In this document: piece after piece, positions 35,328 through 43,443 of the stretch
Numbering within the stretch: position 1 is the first letter of the stretch
Layout: each line of letters begins with the position of its first letter
NCBI GenBank assembly: GCA_963837735.1
Contig: CAWIOM010000004.1
Location: 62,001 to 126,000, forward strand
Direction: 5' to 3'
DNA from: VRUE01 sp963837735
GTDB taxonomy: Bacteria; Actinomycetota; Thermoleophilia; Solirubrobacterales; 70-9
DNA length: 64,000 nucleotides
Translations under genes and position numbers: made by a program
The notes under the pieces: model-generated
What the model was told of the DNA's origin: nothing
The model's input: only the letters and a program-made list of their open reading frames with translations
Database searches by the model: none

Positions 35328-36893
35328 ATGGCCGCGCCGGCGAGCAGGGTCCTCTCGAGCTCCCAGCTCGAGACGCTCACCGGGGTCGGCCGGGAACGGC
35401 GCGCCGAGGTCGGCGAGAAGCTCTTCGAGGTCGGCGACCAGACCTACCCGTTCATCGCGATAGTCGAAGGCGAGGTGGCGATCCTCGACGCCACCGGCGG
35501 CGAGATCATCCGCCACGGGGACTCGGGATTCCTCGGTGAGATGAACCTGCTCTCGGGTCAGACGGTCTTCCTCACCGCCGTCGTCACCGAGCCCACGCGC
35601 TTCATCGCCGTCGATCGCGAGGACCTGCGGCGGCTGCTCTTCGAGGACGGCTCGCTCTCGGACCTGCTGCTCTCCGCCTTTATCGAGCGCCGCGAGATGC
35701 TCCAACAGCGGGAGGGGATCGGGATCGAGATCCTCGGCCCGCGCGACTCGGCGCAGACCCGACGTCTGCTCGACTTCGCCAAACGCCTGCGTCTGCCTCA
35801 CACCTGGCTGGCGCCGGAGGAGAACGAGGAGGCGGCGGCGGCGATCGAGCAGCTCGACGCGGACGAGATCCCGCTCGTGCGGCTGCCGGGCGGCGGCGAG
35901 CTGCGGCGCCCGAGCAACGGCGAGCTCTCCCGCGCCCTCGGCATCGGGCTCGAGCTGCAACAGCGCGAGGAGGTCGACCTGCTGGTGGTCGGCGGCGGCC
36001 CTGCCGGGCTCGGTGCCGCCGTCTACGGCGCCTCGGAGGGCCTCGACACCCTGGTGGTGGAGAGCACCGTGCTCGGCGGGCAGGCCGGGACCTCGCGCCG
36101 GATCGAGAACTACCTCGGCTTCCCGGCCGGGATCAGCGGCTCCGAACTGACCAGCCGGGCGATCGCCCAGGCGCGCAAGTTCGGCGCCCGCACGGCGACG
36201 CCCTACCGGGCGCGCTCCCTCGCGCCGGGCGCGGAGAGCCACGTCGTCACCTTCGAGGAAGGCAACGAAATCTCGGCCCGCGCGGTGCTGCTCTCGACCG
36301 GCGCCGAATACCGGCGCCTGCCGGTCGAGGGGCTCGACGAGTACGAGGGAATCAGCGTCTTCTACGCGGCGGGCCCGCCCGAGGGGCAGCTCTGCGGCGG
36401 GCAGCGGGTCGGCGTGATCGGCGGCGGCAACTCGGCGGCACAGGCGGCGATATGGCTGGCCCGCGGAGGCGCGCTGGTAACCCTCATGCACCGGCGGGCC
36501 GACCTCGCCGAGACGATGTCCAACTACCTGATCGAGGAGCTCGAGCGCTACGGCGTCGCCGTCCGCGACCGCAGCGAAGTCAGCGCCCTGCACGGCGAGG
36601 AGGGGCGGCTCGAGGCGGTCACCCTCACCGACGGCACGCGGCAGCCGGTCTCCTTCCTCTTCCTCTTCCTCGGCGCCTCGCCCTGCACCGACTGGCTCCG
36701 CGACGTCGTCGCCCGCGATGAGAAGGGTTTCGTGCTCACCGGTCCGGAGGCCGGCGCCGAGGGCCTGCTCGAGACCAGCGTCCCCGGCGTCTACGCGGCC
36801 GGCGACGTGCGGGCGGGCTCGATCAAGCGCTGCGCGACGGCGGTCGGCGAGGGGGCGACGATCGTCCGCTTCGTCCACGAGCGACTGACGTGA
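35328..36893 (+). CDS. cNMP-sensor / thioredoxin-fold / FAD-NAD(P) oxidoreductase fusion
   Basis: 521 residues in three parts. Residues ~10-120: cyclic-nucleotide-binding fold (GEKLFEVGDQTYPFIAIVEG, GFLGEMNLLSGQTVFLTAVV). ~125-205: thioredoxin-like domain (IEILGPRDSAQTRRLLDFAK, IPLVRLPGGGELRRP). ~215-521: thioredoxin-reductase-like flavoprotein with the FAD GGGPAGLGAAVYGASEG, NAD(P) GVIGGGNSAAQAAIWLARGG and the C-terminal FAD motif GVYAAGDVRAGSIKRCATAV. The redox CxxC expected before the NAD(P) loop is absent (SVFYAAGPPEGQLCGGQRVG), so it cannot work like classical TrxR. GTGA-overlaps the next gene. Confidence 0.85.
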   Translation: MAAPASRVLSSSQLETLTGVGRERRAEVGEKLFEVGDQTYPFIAIVEGEVAILDATGGEIIRHGDSGFLGEMNLLSGQTVFLTAVVTEPTRFIAVDREDLRRLLFEDGSLSDLLLSAFIERREMLQQREGIGIEILGPRDSAQTRRLLDFAKRLRLPHTWLAPEENEEAAAAIEQLDADEIPLVRLPGGGELRRPSNGELSRALGIGLELQQREEVDLLVVGGGPAGLGAAVYGASEGLDTLVVESTVLGGQAGTSRRIENYLGFPAGISGSELTSRAIAQARKFGARTATPYRARSLAPGAESHVVTFEEGNEISARAVLLSTGAEYRRLPVEGLDEYEGISVFYAAGPPEGQLCGGQRVGVIGGGNSAAQAAIWLARGGALVTLMHRRADLAETMSNYLIEELERYGVAVRDRSEVSALHGEEGRLEAVTLTDGTRQPVSFLFLFLGASPCTDWLRDVVARDEKGFVLTGPEAGAEGLLETSVPGVYAAGDVRAGSIKRCATAVGEGATIVRFVHERLT

Positions 36894-38113
36894 CGATGCC
36901 GGGCGCCCGAAGCATTCGCGGCGGCTCCGCGGCACTCTCGCTGGGCGCGCTTCTGATGCTGGCGACGCTCGCCGCGCCGGCTCAGGGCTCGCCCGCGGGC
37001 GGCGCCGGCGCCTCGGTGATCGCCGGCCGGCCGGCTTCGATCGCCGCCTTCCCCTGGCTGGCCCACGTCCGCTTCGACAACGGCCGGGGCGGCGGCTTCG
37101 CCTGCACCGGGACCGTCGTCTCGCCCCGGCTCGTGCTCACCGCCGGGCACTGCGTGGAGAACCTCGAATCGGGAGGCATCTATCCGCCCGGCGGCTACAC
37201 CGTTCTCACCGGCGTCGCCAACATCAGGGACGCCGGGCCGGCCAATACCTCGAGCGTCGTCCGAGCTCTTGTCAACCCCCGCTTCAACATCTCGAGGATT
37301 CTCGGCGACGCCGGCCTGCTGCAGCTCGCGGCACCGGTGACCGTCCCGGCGATCCCGCTCGCCGACCCGGTCAGCGGGCCGCCGGTCACGGCCGGCACCC
37401 CGCTCGTGATCGCGGGCTGGGGACTGACGAGAGGGAACCGGCGCCGAGCTCCGGACAGCCTCTTCGCCGGCGAGACCGCCGCCGGCAGCGCGAGGGCCTG
37501 CGCGAAGAGAGCGAGGGTCTTCTACCCGTACTTCTCCGCCGCGGCCCAGTTCTGCGCGCTCGATTCGCCCTCGTCCCCGGCGCGCACCTGTCACGGCGAC
37601 AGCGGCGGCCCGGCGATCGCCCGAAGAGAGGACGGGTCGCTGGTCGCGGTCGGGATAACCAGCCTCGGAGAGGAAACCTGCCGCGCCGGGAGCGCGACGG
37701 TATTCACGCGGGTTGACCGCGTCTCGGACTGGGTCAGGAGCTGGATCGACGCCGTGGAAAGCGGCGGGCCGCCGCCCGCCGTCTCCACTCCGGTCGCCCG
37801 GCCGCCCTTCCTGCCCGTCCTCGGCGCCAGGGAGCTCGCCTACATCGCCCTGCTCGAGGCCTTCCACCGGCGGTTCGGGCACGGCAGGGAAAAGCTGATC
37901 TCGTGCCGGCGGGTCGAGCGGTCGAAGGTCAGGTGCTCGGTCGCCTGGTACCAGGGGCCCAACGACTATTTCGGGTCGATCACGATCTACCTCGCCGTCA
38001 GCCGCAGCGAAGTCCTCTGGAAGGAAAGGTTCAGGATCAATTGGGTCAACGACCGCTGCTGGTTCCGCAGCGGCCATCGGCGCTCCTGCCGGGTCCACAC
38101 CAAGCGGCGATAG
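36890..38113 (+). CDS. Secreted trypsin-like serine protease with C-terminal domain
   Basis: 407 residues; start GTG 36890 overlaps the previous stop (GTGA), with ATG 36896 as alternative. Signal peptide (RGGSAALSLGALLMLATLAA, cut near AQG). S1 protease domain: mature end VIAGRPASIAAFPWLAHVRF, His in VLTAGHCVEN, Asp in ILGDAGLLQLAAP and Ser in TCHGDSGGPAI. An extra ~120-residue C-terminal domain (AYIALLEAFHRRFGHGREKL, CRRVERSKVRCSVAWYQGPN, CWFRSGHRRSCRVHTKRR) contains paired cysteines and is unassigned. Confidence 0.9.
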   Translation: MTMPGARSIRGGSAALSLGALLMLATLAAPAQGSPAGGAGASVIAGRPASIAAFPWLAHVRFDNGRGGGFACTGTVVSPRLVLTAGHCVENLESGGIYPPGGYTVLTGVANIRDAGPANTSSVVRALVNPRFNISRILGDAGLLQLAAPVTVPAIPLADPVSGPPVTAGTPLVIAGWGLTRGNRRRAPDSLFAGETAAGSARACAKRARVFYPYFSAAAQFCALDSPSSPARTCHGDSGGPAIARREDGSLVAVGITSLGEETCRAGSATVFTRVDRVSDWVRSWIDAVESGGPPPAVSTPVARPPFLPVLGARELAYIALLEAFHRRFGHGREKLISCRRVERSKVRCSVAWYQGPNDYFGSITIYLAVSRSEVLWKERFRINWVNDRCWFRSGHRRSCRVHTKRR

Positions 38114-38123
38114 CGCCGCTTGG
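38100..38123. terminator. Bidirectional terminator-like hairpin
   Basis: Perfect 10-bp stem CCAAGCGGCG / CGCCGCTTGG with loop ATAG. The loop holds the TAG of the protease gene, and the stem abuts the stop of the convergent acylphosphatase-fusion gene, so it can serve both transcripts. Confidence 0.65.
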
Positions 38124-38876
38124 CTAGAGCCGCTCGCCGCCGATCACCGAGCCGGGCTGCTCGGCGACGACGTCGGAGCCCGGGCGGGCGCGGTCGTCGC
38201 GGCGCTTGATCAGCAGCCACTGCGGCTTCTCTCCGTCCCGGGTGCGCTGCAGCGCGAAGCCGCCGCCAAGCTTCTCGCCGTGGAGGACGAAGACCGCGTG
38301 GCCCCGTTCGATCGCCTCCGGCCAGGCGACCCGCCCGCCCTGCTCGTAGCGGCCGCGGTCCCAGACGATCACCCGCCCCTCGCCGAGCGCGCCCTCGAAA
38401 TCGTTGTGGGAGATCTCGTGATCGCCGACCTCGACCGCGAGGCGCTTGACGGCCGGGTCCATCGACGGCCCCTTCGGCACCGCCCACGACCGCATCGCCC
38501 CGTCGACCTCGAGGCGCAGGTCGAAGTGATGCGCGGTGGCGGCGTGCTCCTGGACGACGAAGACGCCGGCGCTGACTCCGCGGATCGCGAACTGCTCGTG
38601 GCCCTCGACCCCGGCCGCCTCGACCTCGACCTCGGCGACGCGGGCGGCCGGCGGGCCGGTGCCGAGCAGTGCGACCAGGTCGTCCACCGCGTCCTCGGCG
38701 CCCTCGGCGTGGACGAGGACCGTCCCGTCCTCCGCGTTGCGGACCCAGCCCATGACACCGAGGCGGCGCGCCTCCCGTCTCACCTCCTCGCGGAAGCCGA
38801 CCGCCTGGACCCTGCCGCGGACGACGGCGCGCACCGCCTTGCCGCCCGCTTTCTCCTTCCGTGCCACCGAGCTCAT
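38124..38876 (-). CDS. Acylphosphatase fused to LigD-type 3'-phosphoesterase
   Basis: 250 residues in two clear domains. Residues ~15-97: acylphosphatase with the signature VRGRVQAVGFREEVRREARR and GWVRNAEDGTVLVHAEGAED (catalytic Arg in GRVQAVGFR, Asn in VRNAEDG). Residues ~100-240: LigD phosphoesterase/polymerase-ligase N domain, FVVQEHAATAHHFDLRLEVD, AMRSWAVPKGPSMDPAVKRL, HEISHNDFEGALGEGRVIVW, GEKPQWLLIKRRD. The H-x-F-D-x-R-L motif is the known 3'-phosphoesterase active site. No ku or ligD is in the window. Fusion of these two activities is unusual. Confidence 0.87.
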   Translation of the reverse strand: MSSVARKEKAGGKAVRAVVRGRVQAVGFREEVRREARRLGVMGWVRNAEDGTVLVHAEGAEDAVDDLVALLGTGPPAARVAEVEVEAAGVEGHEQFAIRGVSAGVFVVQEHAATAHHFDLRLEVDGAMRSWAVPKGPSMDPAVKRLAVEVGDHEISHNDFEGALGEGRVIVWDRGRYEQGGRVAWPEAIERGHAVFVLHGEKLGGGFALQRTRDGEKPQWLLIKRRDDRARPGSDVVAEQPGSVIGGERL

Positions 38877-38890
38877 AGTGTTCCGGACCG

Positions 38891-39577
38891 ATGAGCGTCG
38901 CTGCGATCAGCCTCGACGGCGATGGGACCCTCTGGGACTTCGAGACCTCGATGCGGGCCGCCCTGCGGCGCTCGGCGGAGGGTCTCAACGATGCCGGGCT
39001 GCGCCACGCCGGCGGGCCGATCGAGGCGGACTGGCTCGCCGCCGTCCGCGAGCAGGTCGCCGCCGAGCCGCGGCTGCGCGGGGCGACGATGGCGGCGATC
39101 CGGCTGGCGGCGTTCGAAGCGGCGATCGGGCGCTGCGATCCCGGTCGGATCGACCTCGCCGCATCGGTCTGCGACCGCTACATGGCCGACCGACTGACAG
39201 AGCTTCGCCTCTACCCGGAGGTCGCCGAGGCACTCGCCGGGCTGCGCGGCCGCTACCGGCTCGCCGTCGTCACCAACGGCAACACGGACCCGGCCCGGGT
39301 CGGCCTCGGCGAGACGTTCGCGGAGGTCCTGTTCGCCTCCGACATCGGGATGCAGAAGCCCGACCCGCGGATCTTCGAGCTGGCCGCCGAGCGCCTCGGC
39401 GTCGAGGCCGGCGCCTGCGTCCACGTCGGCGACCATCCGCACGAGGACGTCGACGCGGCCCGGCGCGCCGGCATGCGCTCGATCTGGCTGAACCGCGACG
39501 CCGGCGCCTGGCCGGGCTCCCTGGCGCCGCCGGAAGCCGAGATCGCCGACCTCGCCTCGCTGGCGGAGGCGCTTTAG
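38891..39577 (+). CDS. HAD-superfamily hydrolase
   Basis: 228 residues. Motif I SLDGDGTLWDFE (one acidic position changed from DxDGT only in its context), motif II VVTNGN, motif III KPDPRIFELAAERLG and motif IV HVGDHPHEDVDAARRAG. Probably a phosphatase of small metabolites. Divergent from the acylphosphatase fusion with 14 bases between starts. It ends 22 bases before the first tRNA-His att remnant, so it marks the left border of the island. Confidence 0.88.
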   Translation: MSVAAISLDGDGTLWDFETSMRAALRRSAEGLNDAGLRHAGGPIEADWLAAVREQVAAEPRLRGATMAAIRLAAFEAAIGRCDPGRIDLAASVCDRYMADRLTELRLYPEVAEALAGLRGRYRLAVVTNGNTDPARVGLGETFAEVLFASDIGMQKPDPRIFELAAERLGVEAGACVHVGDHPHEDVDAARRAGMRSIWLNRDAGAWPGSLAPPEAEIADLASLAEAL

Positions 39578-39598
39578 GCGGCACCGGCGGGGTGACGA

Positions 39599-39629
39599 GG
39601 GTGGACGACCGGATTCGAACCGGCGACCG
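39599..39629 (-). repeat. tRNA-His 3'-end remnant 1 (att-like)
   Basis: 31 bases (GGGTGGACGACCGGATTCG onward) identical to 42521-42551 and differing from the tRNA-His 3' end at 50381 only at two positions, which form one T-stem base pair. Only acceptor 3' strand and T-arm are present, so it is not a tRNA gene. The rest of 39578-39773 shows no gene. Confidence 0.75.
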
Positions 39630-39773
39630 GCCCGGCCGTCGTGCTTACTCTCGGCGAGTGGCGACCACGTTCGCCGCGCCTGCGCTCCCCGCGCCGATTG
39701 CAAGCCAGCCCGCGAAACTGCCTGCCTGAGAGCGTCCCGTCTCCCCCGCCCCCCGCCGCCGGCGCTATTTCCT

Positions 39774-40394
39774 TTACCGCAGGAGAAGAGCCCGAAAAGC
39801 TGCCATCGCCTCGACGATCTCGAGCCGCGAGTCGAGCAGTGCATGAAGGAAGAGGCCGTCGATCGCCGCCGGGATCAGCGTCGCAACGGCCCGCGGCGAG
39901 GCGCCGGCGAAGTCGGCGCCTCGGTCTCGTTCGGCCTCGACCACTCCGAGCAGCATGGCCCTGTATCGATCCAGCATCGCGCCGACCCGATCGCGCAGCC
40001 CGGAATCTCGCGAGGACTCCAGCAGAGTCTCGACGCCGATTCCGGAAACGAGCGAGTCCTTGTCTCGCGACTCCTCCATCCAACGCTCCATGAGAGCGAG
40101 CATCTCCTCCAGCGAGTCGAGCGATTCGAAGTCCTCCACCGGAAATGCCCGCTCGAACACCAGCACGGCCGCATCGGCGAGGAGTTCCTGCTTGCCGGCG
40201 AAGTGGTAGCTGACCGCACCGTGCGGCAACCCGGCCCGCTCGGCGACCGCGCGGGTCGTGACGCGGCCCCAGCCGAGCTCGGCAATCAGCTCTGCCGCCG
40301 CCTCGAGGAGGCGCATTCGCGTCGACGTCGACCCCGCGTCCCGCGCGGAACTCTCTCGCTTTCGTCCATCTGGACTGTCCATGTGGCCAACCAT
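39774..40394 (-). CDS. TetR-family transcriptional repressor
   Basis: 206 residues (or 202 from the second Met at 40382). TetR HTH: MRLLEAAAELIAELGWGRVT, TRAVAERAGLPHGAVSYHFA, GKQELLADAA. A diverse C-terminal ligand domain follows. It is divergent from a drug-type ABC exporter, with a palindrome in the 17-base gap, so it most likely represses that operon and itself and is relieved by an exported compound. Confidence 0.9.
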   Translation of the reverse strand: MVGHMDSPDGRKRESSARDAGSTSTRMRLLEAAAELIAELGWGRVTTRAVAERAGLPHGAVSYHFAGKQELLADAAVLVFERAFPVEDFESLDSLEEMLALMERWMEESRDKDSLVSGIGVETLLESSRDSGLRDRVGAMLDRYRAMLLGVVEAERDRGADFAGASPRAVATLIPAAIDGLFLHALLDSRLEIVEAMAAFRALLLR

Positions 40395-40410
40395 CGGTTA
40401 CTGTACCGAT
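40393..40410. promoter_or_regulatory. Putative TetR operator
   Basis: Inverted repeat ATCGGT-TACTGT-ACCGAT exactly between the divergent tetR and ABC genes, overlapping the first possible tetR start codon and ending one base before the GTG start of the ABC gene. Size and position fit a TetR-family operator. Confidence 0.6.
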
Positions 40411-40411
40411 C

Positions 40412-41434
40412 GTGGAGCAGATTGCGGACCTACCGACGTCGATGTCCACGGCGCGCGAGGACCCTGCCGTCCATTGCGAAGGGCTGGTGAAGGAATTCGG
40501 CGAAGCGCGAGCGGTCGACGGAATCCAGCTGGCCGTGCCGCGTGGCTCGATCTTCGGCTTCCTCGGGCCTAACGGCGCCGGCAAGACGACGACGATCCGG
40601 ATCCTCGCCACGCTCTCGCGACCGAGCGCGGGTAGGGCCCGCGTGCTCGGCCACGACGTCGTCTCGGAAGCGGCCGCGGTGCGCCGCAGGATCAGCCTGA
40701 TCTCCCAGTTCGCCTCGGTCGACCAGGACCTGACCGCGACCGAGAACCTGGTGCTCGCCGCCAGACTGCTCGGGTACTCATGGCGAGGCGCGGGCGGGCG
40801 GGCGGCCGAGCTGCTCGACGTCTTCGGGCTGAGCGACGTCGCCGACCGCCAGGCTTCGGCTCTCTCCGGCGGCATGCGACGAAAGCTCGACATCGCCGCC
40901 AGCCTGATCGTCACCCCCGAGTTGCTCTTCCTCGACGAGCCGACGACGGGGCTCGATCCGCGCAACCGGATCGAGCTGTGGAACCTGATCCGCGCTGTCG
41001 CATCGGCCGGCACGACGGTGCTTCTCACCACTCAGTACCTGGAGGAGGCCGACCAGCTGGCCGAACGAATCGCGGTGATCGACCGCGGCCGGATCATCGC
41101 CGACGGAAGTCGCGATCAGCTCAAGGCCTCGATCGGAGAAGGCACGCTTCGCCTCCACGTGCCGGACGACGAGCAGCGGCGCCGGGCAGCGGGGATGCTC
41201 GAAAGCAGACTCGGGGTCGGAGTCGACGGGAACGCTGGATCGACGGAGCTCACCGCCCGGCTATCCGGCGACGGCGCCGGGCTCGCCGGGCAAGCGGCGG
41301 CCGCGGTCGCCGAGCTGACCGGCGAGGGACTCGACGTGCGGGACTTCACCTACGGGCAGCCGAGCCTGGACGAGGTGTTCCTGGCCCTCACGGGAAAGCC
41401 GGCGGAGGGAACCGCCGACGGAGGCGGCGGGTGA
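40412..41434 (+). CDS. DrrA-type ABC exporter ATPase
   Basis: 340 residues from GTG 40412 (or 330 from ATG 40442). Walker A GPNGAGKTTTIR, Q-loop region SQFASVDQDLTATENL, signature ALSGGMRRKLDIA, Walker B LLFLDEPTTGLDP, H-region replaced by Q in LLTTQYLEEADQL, as in the daunorubicin-resistance DrrA group. The C-terminal ~90 residues (VPDDEQRRRAAGML, DFTYGQPSLDEVFLALTG) are the DrrA tail. Energises export with the permease encoded next; GTGA overlap indicates coupling. Confidence 0.92.
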   Translation: MEQIADLPTSMSTAREDPAVHCEGLVKEFGEARAVDGIQLAVPRGSIFGFLGPNGAGKTTTIRILATLSRPSAGRARVLGHDVVSEAAAVRRRISLISQFASVDQDLTATENLVLAARLLGYSWRGAGGRAAELLDVFGLSDVADRQASALSGGMRRKLDIAASLIVTPELLFLDEPTTGLDPRNRIELWNLIRAVASAGTTVLLTTQYLEEADQLAERIAVIDRGRIIADGSRDQLKASIGEGTLRLHVPDDEQRRRAAGMLESRLGVGVDGNAGSTELTARLSGDGAGLAGQAAAAVAELTGEGLDVRDFTYGQPSLDEVFLALTGKPAEGTADGGGG

Positions 41435-42264
41435 ACGCGCAGCCGACCGACGCGAGCCCCGAGACCCTGGCGCGGCGGGCCCTGGGAGACGGTGAGCGGC
41501 CACCCTTCGCCAGCCCCCTATCGGCCTCGATCACCTACGGGTGGCGGGTGCTATTGAAGATCAAGCACGTTCCCGAGGAGCTTGGCGACGCGGTCGGCAT
41601 CCCGCTGCTCTTCACGGTCCTCTTCACATACCTGTTCGGCGGGGCGCTGGAGGGGTCGATTCACAGCTACCTGCAGTACCTGCTTCCCGGGACCCTGGTG
41701 CTCGCGGTCGTCTTCCTCACCATCTACAGCGGCGTCAACCTGAACCGGGACCTGACGACGGGCGCCTTCGATCGCTTCCGTTCGCTGCCGGTCTGGCGCC
41801 CCGCCCCTCTGGTCGGCAGCCTGCTCGGCGACGTCGGCCGCTATCTGCTGGCGGCGGTGCTGGTCCTCGGGCTCGGGTTCGTCATGGGATTCGACGCAGG
41901 AGGCGGCGTACCGGGCGTGCTCGGCGGGGTCGCCCTCGCGGTCGCCTTCGCCCTCAGCCTCTCCTGGGCCTGGCTCGCCCTCGGCCTCGTCCTGCGCAGT
42001 CCCAGTGCCGTGATGAGCGTCGGCTTCGTGATCCTGATGCCTCTGGCCTTCATGAGCAACATCTTCGTCGACGTCCACACCCTGCCCGCCTGGCTCGAGA
42101 CGTTCACCGAAATCAACCCGATCACCCACGTCGTCACCGCCGAGCGCGGCCTGATCCACGGCACCGTTGACACCGCTCAGATCGGCTGGGCGCTGCTCTC
42201 GGCGGCCGTATTGACGCTGATCTTCATGCCGCTGACGCTCTTCCTGCAGGGTCGGCGAGGTTGA
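41431..42264 (+). CDS. DrrB-type ABC exporter permease
   Basis: 277 residues from GTG 41431, overlapping the ATPase stop. Six membrane spans; ABC-2 motifs: LGDAVGIPLLFTVLFTYLFG, YLLPGTLVLAVVFLTIYSGV, FDRFRSLPVWRPAPLVGSLL, FILMPLAFMSN-like LMPLAFMSNIFVDVHTLPAW and EINPITHVVTAERGL. Works with the preceding ATPase to export an unknown hydrophobic drug or metabolite. Last intact gene of island module 1. Confidence 0.92.
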   Translation: MNAQPTDASPETLARRALGDGERPPFASPLSASITYGWRVLLKIKHVPEELGDAVGIPLLFTVLFTYLFGGALEGSIHSYLQYLLPGTLVLAVVFLTIYSGVNLNRDLTTGAFDRFRSLPVWRPAPLVGSLLGDVGRYLLAAVLVLGLGFVMGFDAGGGVPGVLGGVALAVAFALSLSWAWLALGLVLRSPSAVMSVGFVILMPLAFMSNIFVDVHTLPAWLETFTEINPITHVVTAERGLIHGTVDTAQIGWALLSAAVLTLIFMPLTLFLQGRRG

Positions 42265-42269
42265 GCCCC

Positions 42270-42513
42270 CAGCAGAAGCCCACGCCACGAGCTGCACCTC
42301 AAGGGCCGGCAGCGCCAGGGCGCCGGCACCGACGAACAGGCCGAGGATGCGGCTGACGTAGTCCGGTCGTTTTCGAGGGAGGCGAGGGCGAGCTGCGGCG
42401 AGCCGAGCTCGGCGATCAGGTCGTGCATCAGGAGCGCCTGGGCCGCGATCGCCGCGACCGGGTCGAACGGGTCATCGAGGCCGTAGGCGGCCACGGTCTC
42501 CAGAATTGGCTCT
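42270..42513 (-). pseudogene. Unassigned coding remnant before att remnant 2
   Basis: On the minus strand one frame reads EPILETVAAYGLDDPFDPVA then AIAAQALLMHDLIAELGSPQ and LALASLE; after a one-base shift it continues as a hydrophobic stretch (SRILGLFVGAGALALPALEV). There is no clear start or stop. It looks like the broken end of a gene, possibly a membrane or regulatory protein. Function not recognised. Confidence 0.3.
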
Positions 42514-42520
42514 ATATGAA

Positions 42521-42563
42521 GGGTGGACGACCGGATTCGAACCGGCGACCGCCTGGACCACAA
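42521..42563 (-). repeat. tRNA-His 3'-half remnant 2 (att-like)
   Basis: 43 bases, 41 identical to the 3' half of tRNA-His (50381-50423), extending through the variable loop to the anticodon loop and then diverging. Ending in the anticodon loop is typical of tyrosine-recombinase crossover sites. The two differences form a swapped T-stem base pair. It divides island modules 1 and 2. The following ~130 bases are AT-richer and without genes. Confidence 0.78.
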
Positions 42564-42695
42564 TCGGACCTGGCCTGATTCCTGATAATCCACTTGGCTT
42601 TCCAGAGCGATTTCAAGTCAGCTCGGTTTGCTGCCTTTTCCGCAATTTGTTCCGAGATTGTGCCGACGAGGTCGCTCAACGACACAACTATCGGC

Positions 42696-42746
42696 TTGAC
42701 GTAATAGTTGCGTCAACTAGCATTTAGACGCTATAGTTGCGTCAAC
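42696..42746 (+). promoter_or_regulatory. Promoter with repeated operator of the TA-like operon
   Basis: Two direct repeats TAGTTGCGTCAAC (42705-42717 and 42734-42746) spaced by 29 bases, each the right half of an imperfect palindrome; the first is TTGACG-9-CGTCAA. A promoter TTGCGT-18-TATAGT (42708-42713, 42732-42737) is embedded in them. The downstream ATG starts one base after the second repeat. Fits autoregulation by the HTH protein encoded next. Confidence 0.62.
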
Positions 42747-42747
42747 C

Positions 42748-43443
42748 ATGTACCAGCCTGTCCCAATCCCCGAAGCAGCCCGCCTCCTCGGCGTCAGCGC
42801 CGACCGGGCGCGGGCGCTGGCCGTCGGCGGGCAGCTCGAAGCCCGAAAGCTTGGCGACCGATGGTTCGTCGAGCGCGCCGCCGTGGAGCAGCGGCTCCGC
42901 CACGGAGCCCTCGAGGGCCGACGCTTCTCGCCAAGGAACGCCTGGGCATTGCTGCTGCTGGCCTCCGGCGAGCGGGTCGGGGACATCGACCCGAGTGTCC
43001 GATCCCGCCTCAAACGGGCTCTGGCTCGCGATGGCCTTGTCGAACTCGCCCCTCGCCTCACCGACCGGGCAGCCCCCCAGAGCTTCAGAAGCCACCCCGG
43101 CGAGATCGCACACCTGCTCAAGGACCCCGATCTCGTCCGCTCCGGGATCAGCGCCGGTGCCGAGGACTTCGGCCTCGTCTCAGGCCGAGAGGCCGACGGA
43201 TACGTGCAGGAGGCGAGGCTCGATCAAATGGTGGCCACCCACGCGCTGGAGCCAAGCGGGGCGCAGGGCAATGTGCGATTGCGAGTCGTGCCGGATGAGG
43301 CCTGGCCACTCCTGGCCGGCCGGGAGGTCGCCCCTGCGGCCGCGATTGCGCTCGACCTCGCAGAAGCCTCCGACCCTCGCTCGGCAAGAGCCGGCGAGAA
43401 AGCCCTGCGGGAACTCGACCGTCGCAATCGCCGACGAAGATGA
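42748..43443 (+). CDS. HTH protein, putative antitoxin of nucleotidyltransferase pair
   Basis: 231 residues. The N-terminal ~50 residues (PIPEAARLLGVSADRARALA, ARKLGDRWFVERAAVEQRL) form an excisionase/MerR-like helix-turn-helix. The remainder resembles AbiEi-type antitoxins in layout (VRLRVVPDEAWPLLAGREVA, AAAIALDLAEASDPRSARAG) but I cannot assign it firmly. It overlaps the next gene by ATGA and sits behind repeated operator sites, as autoregulated antitoxins do. Alternative: a directionality factor of the old element. Confidence 0.6.
   Translation: MYQPVPIPEAARLLGVSADRARALAVGGQLEARKLGDRWFVERAAVEQRLRHGALEGRRFSPRNAWALLLLASGERVGDIDPSVRSRLKRALARDGLVELAPRLTDRAAPQSFRSHPGEIAHLLKDPDLVRSGISAGAEDFGLVSGREADGYVQEARLDQMVATHALEPSGAQGNVRLRVVPDEAWPLLAGREVAPAAAIALDLAEASDPRSARAGEKALRELDRRNRRRR

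Noticed and set aside
39599..39629. Possible tRNA gene
   Set aside because: Only the T arm and acceptor 3' strand are present; no anticodon or D arm.
42521..42563. Possible tRNA-His gene
   Set aside because: Similarity stops in the anticodon loop; the 5' half is absent.
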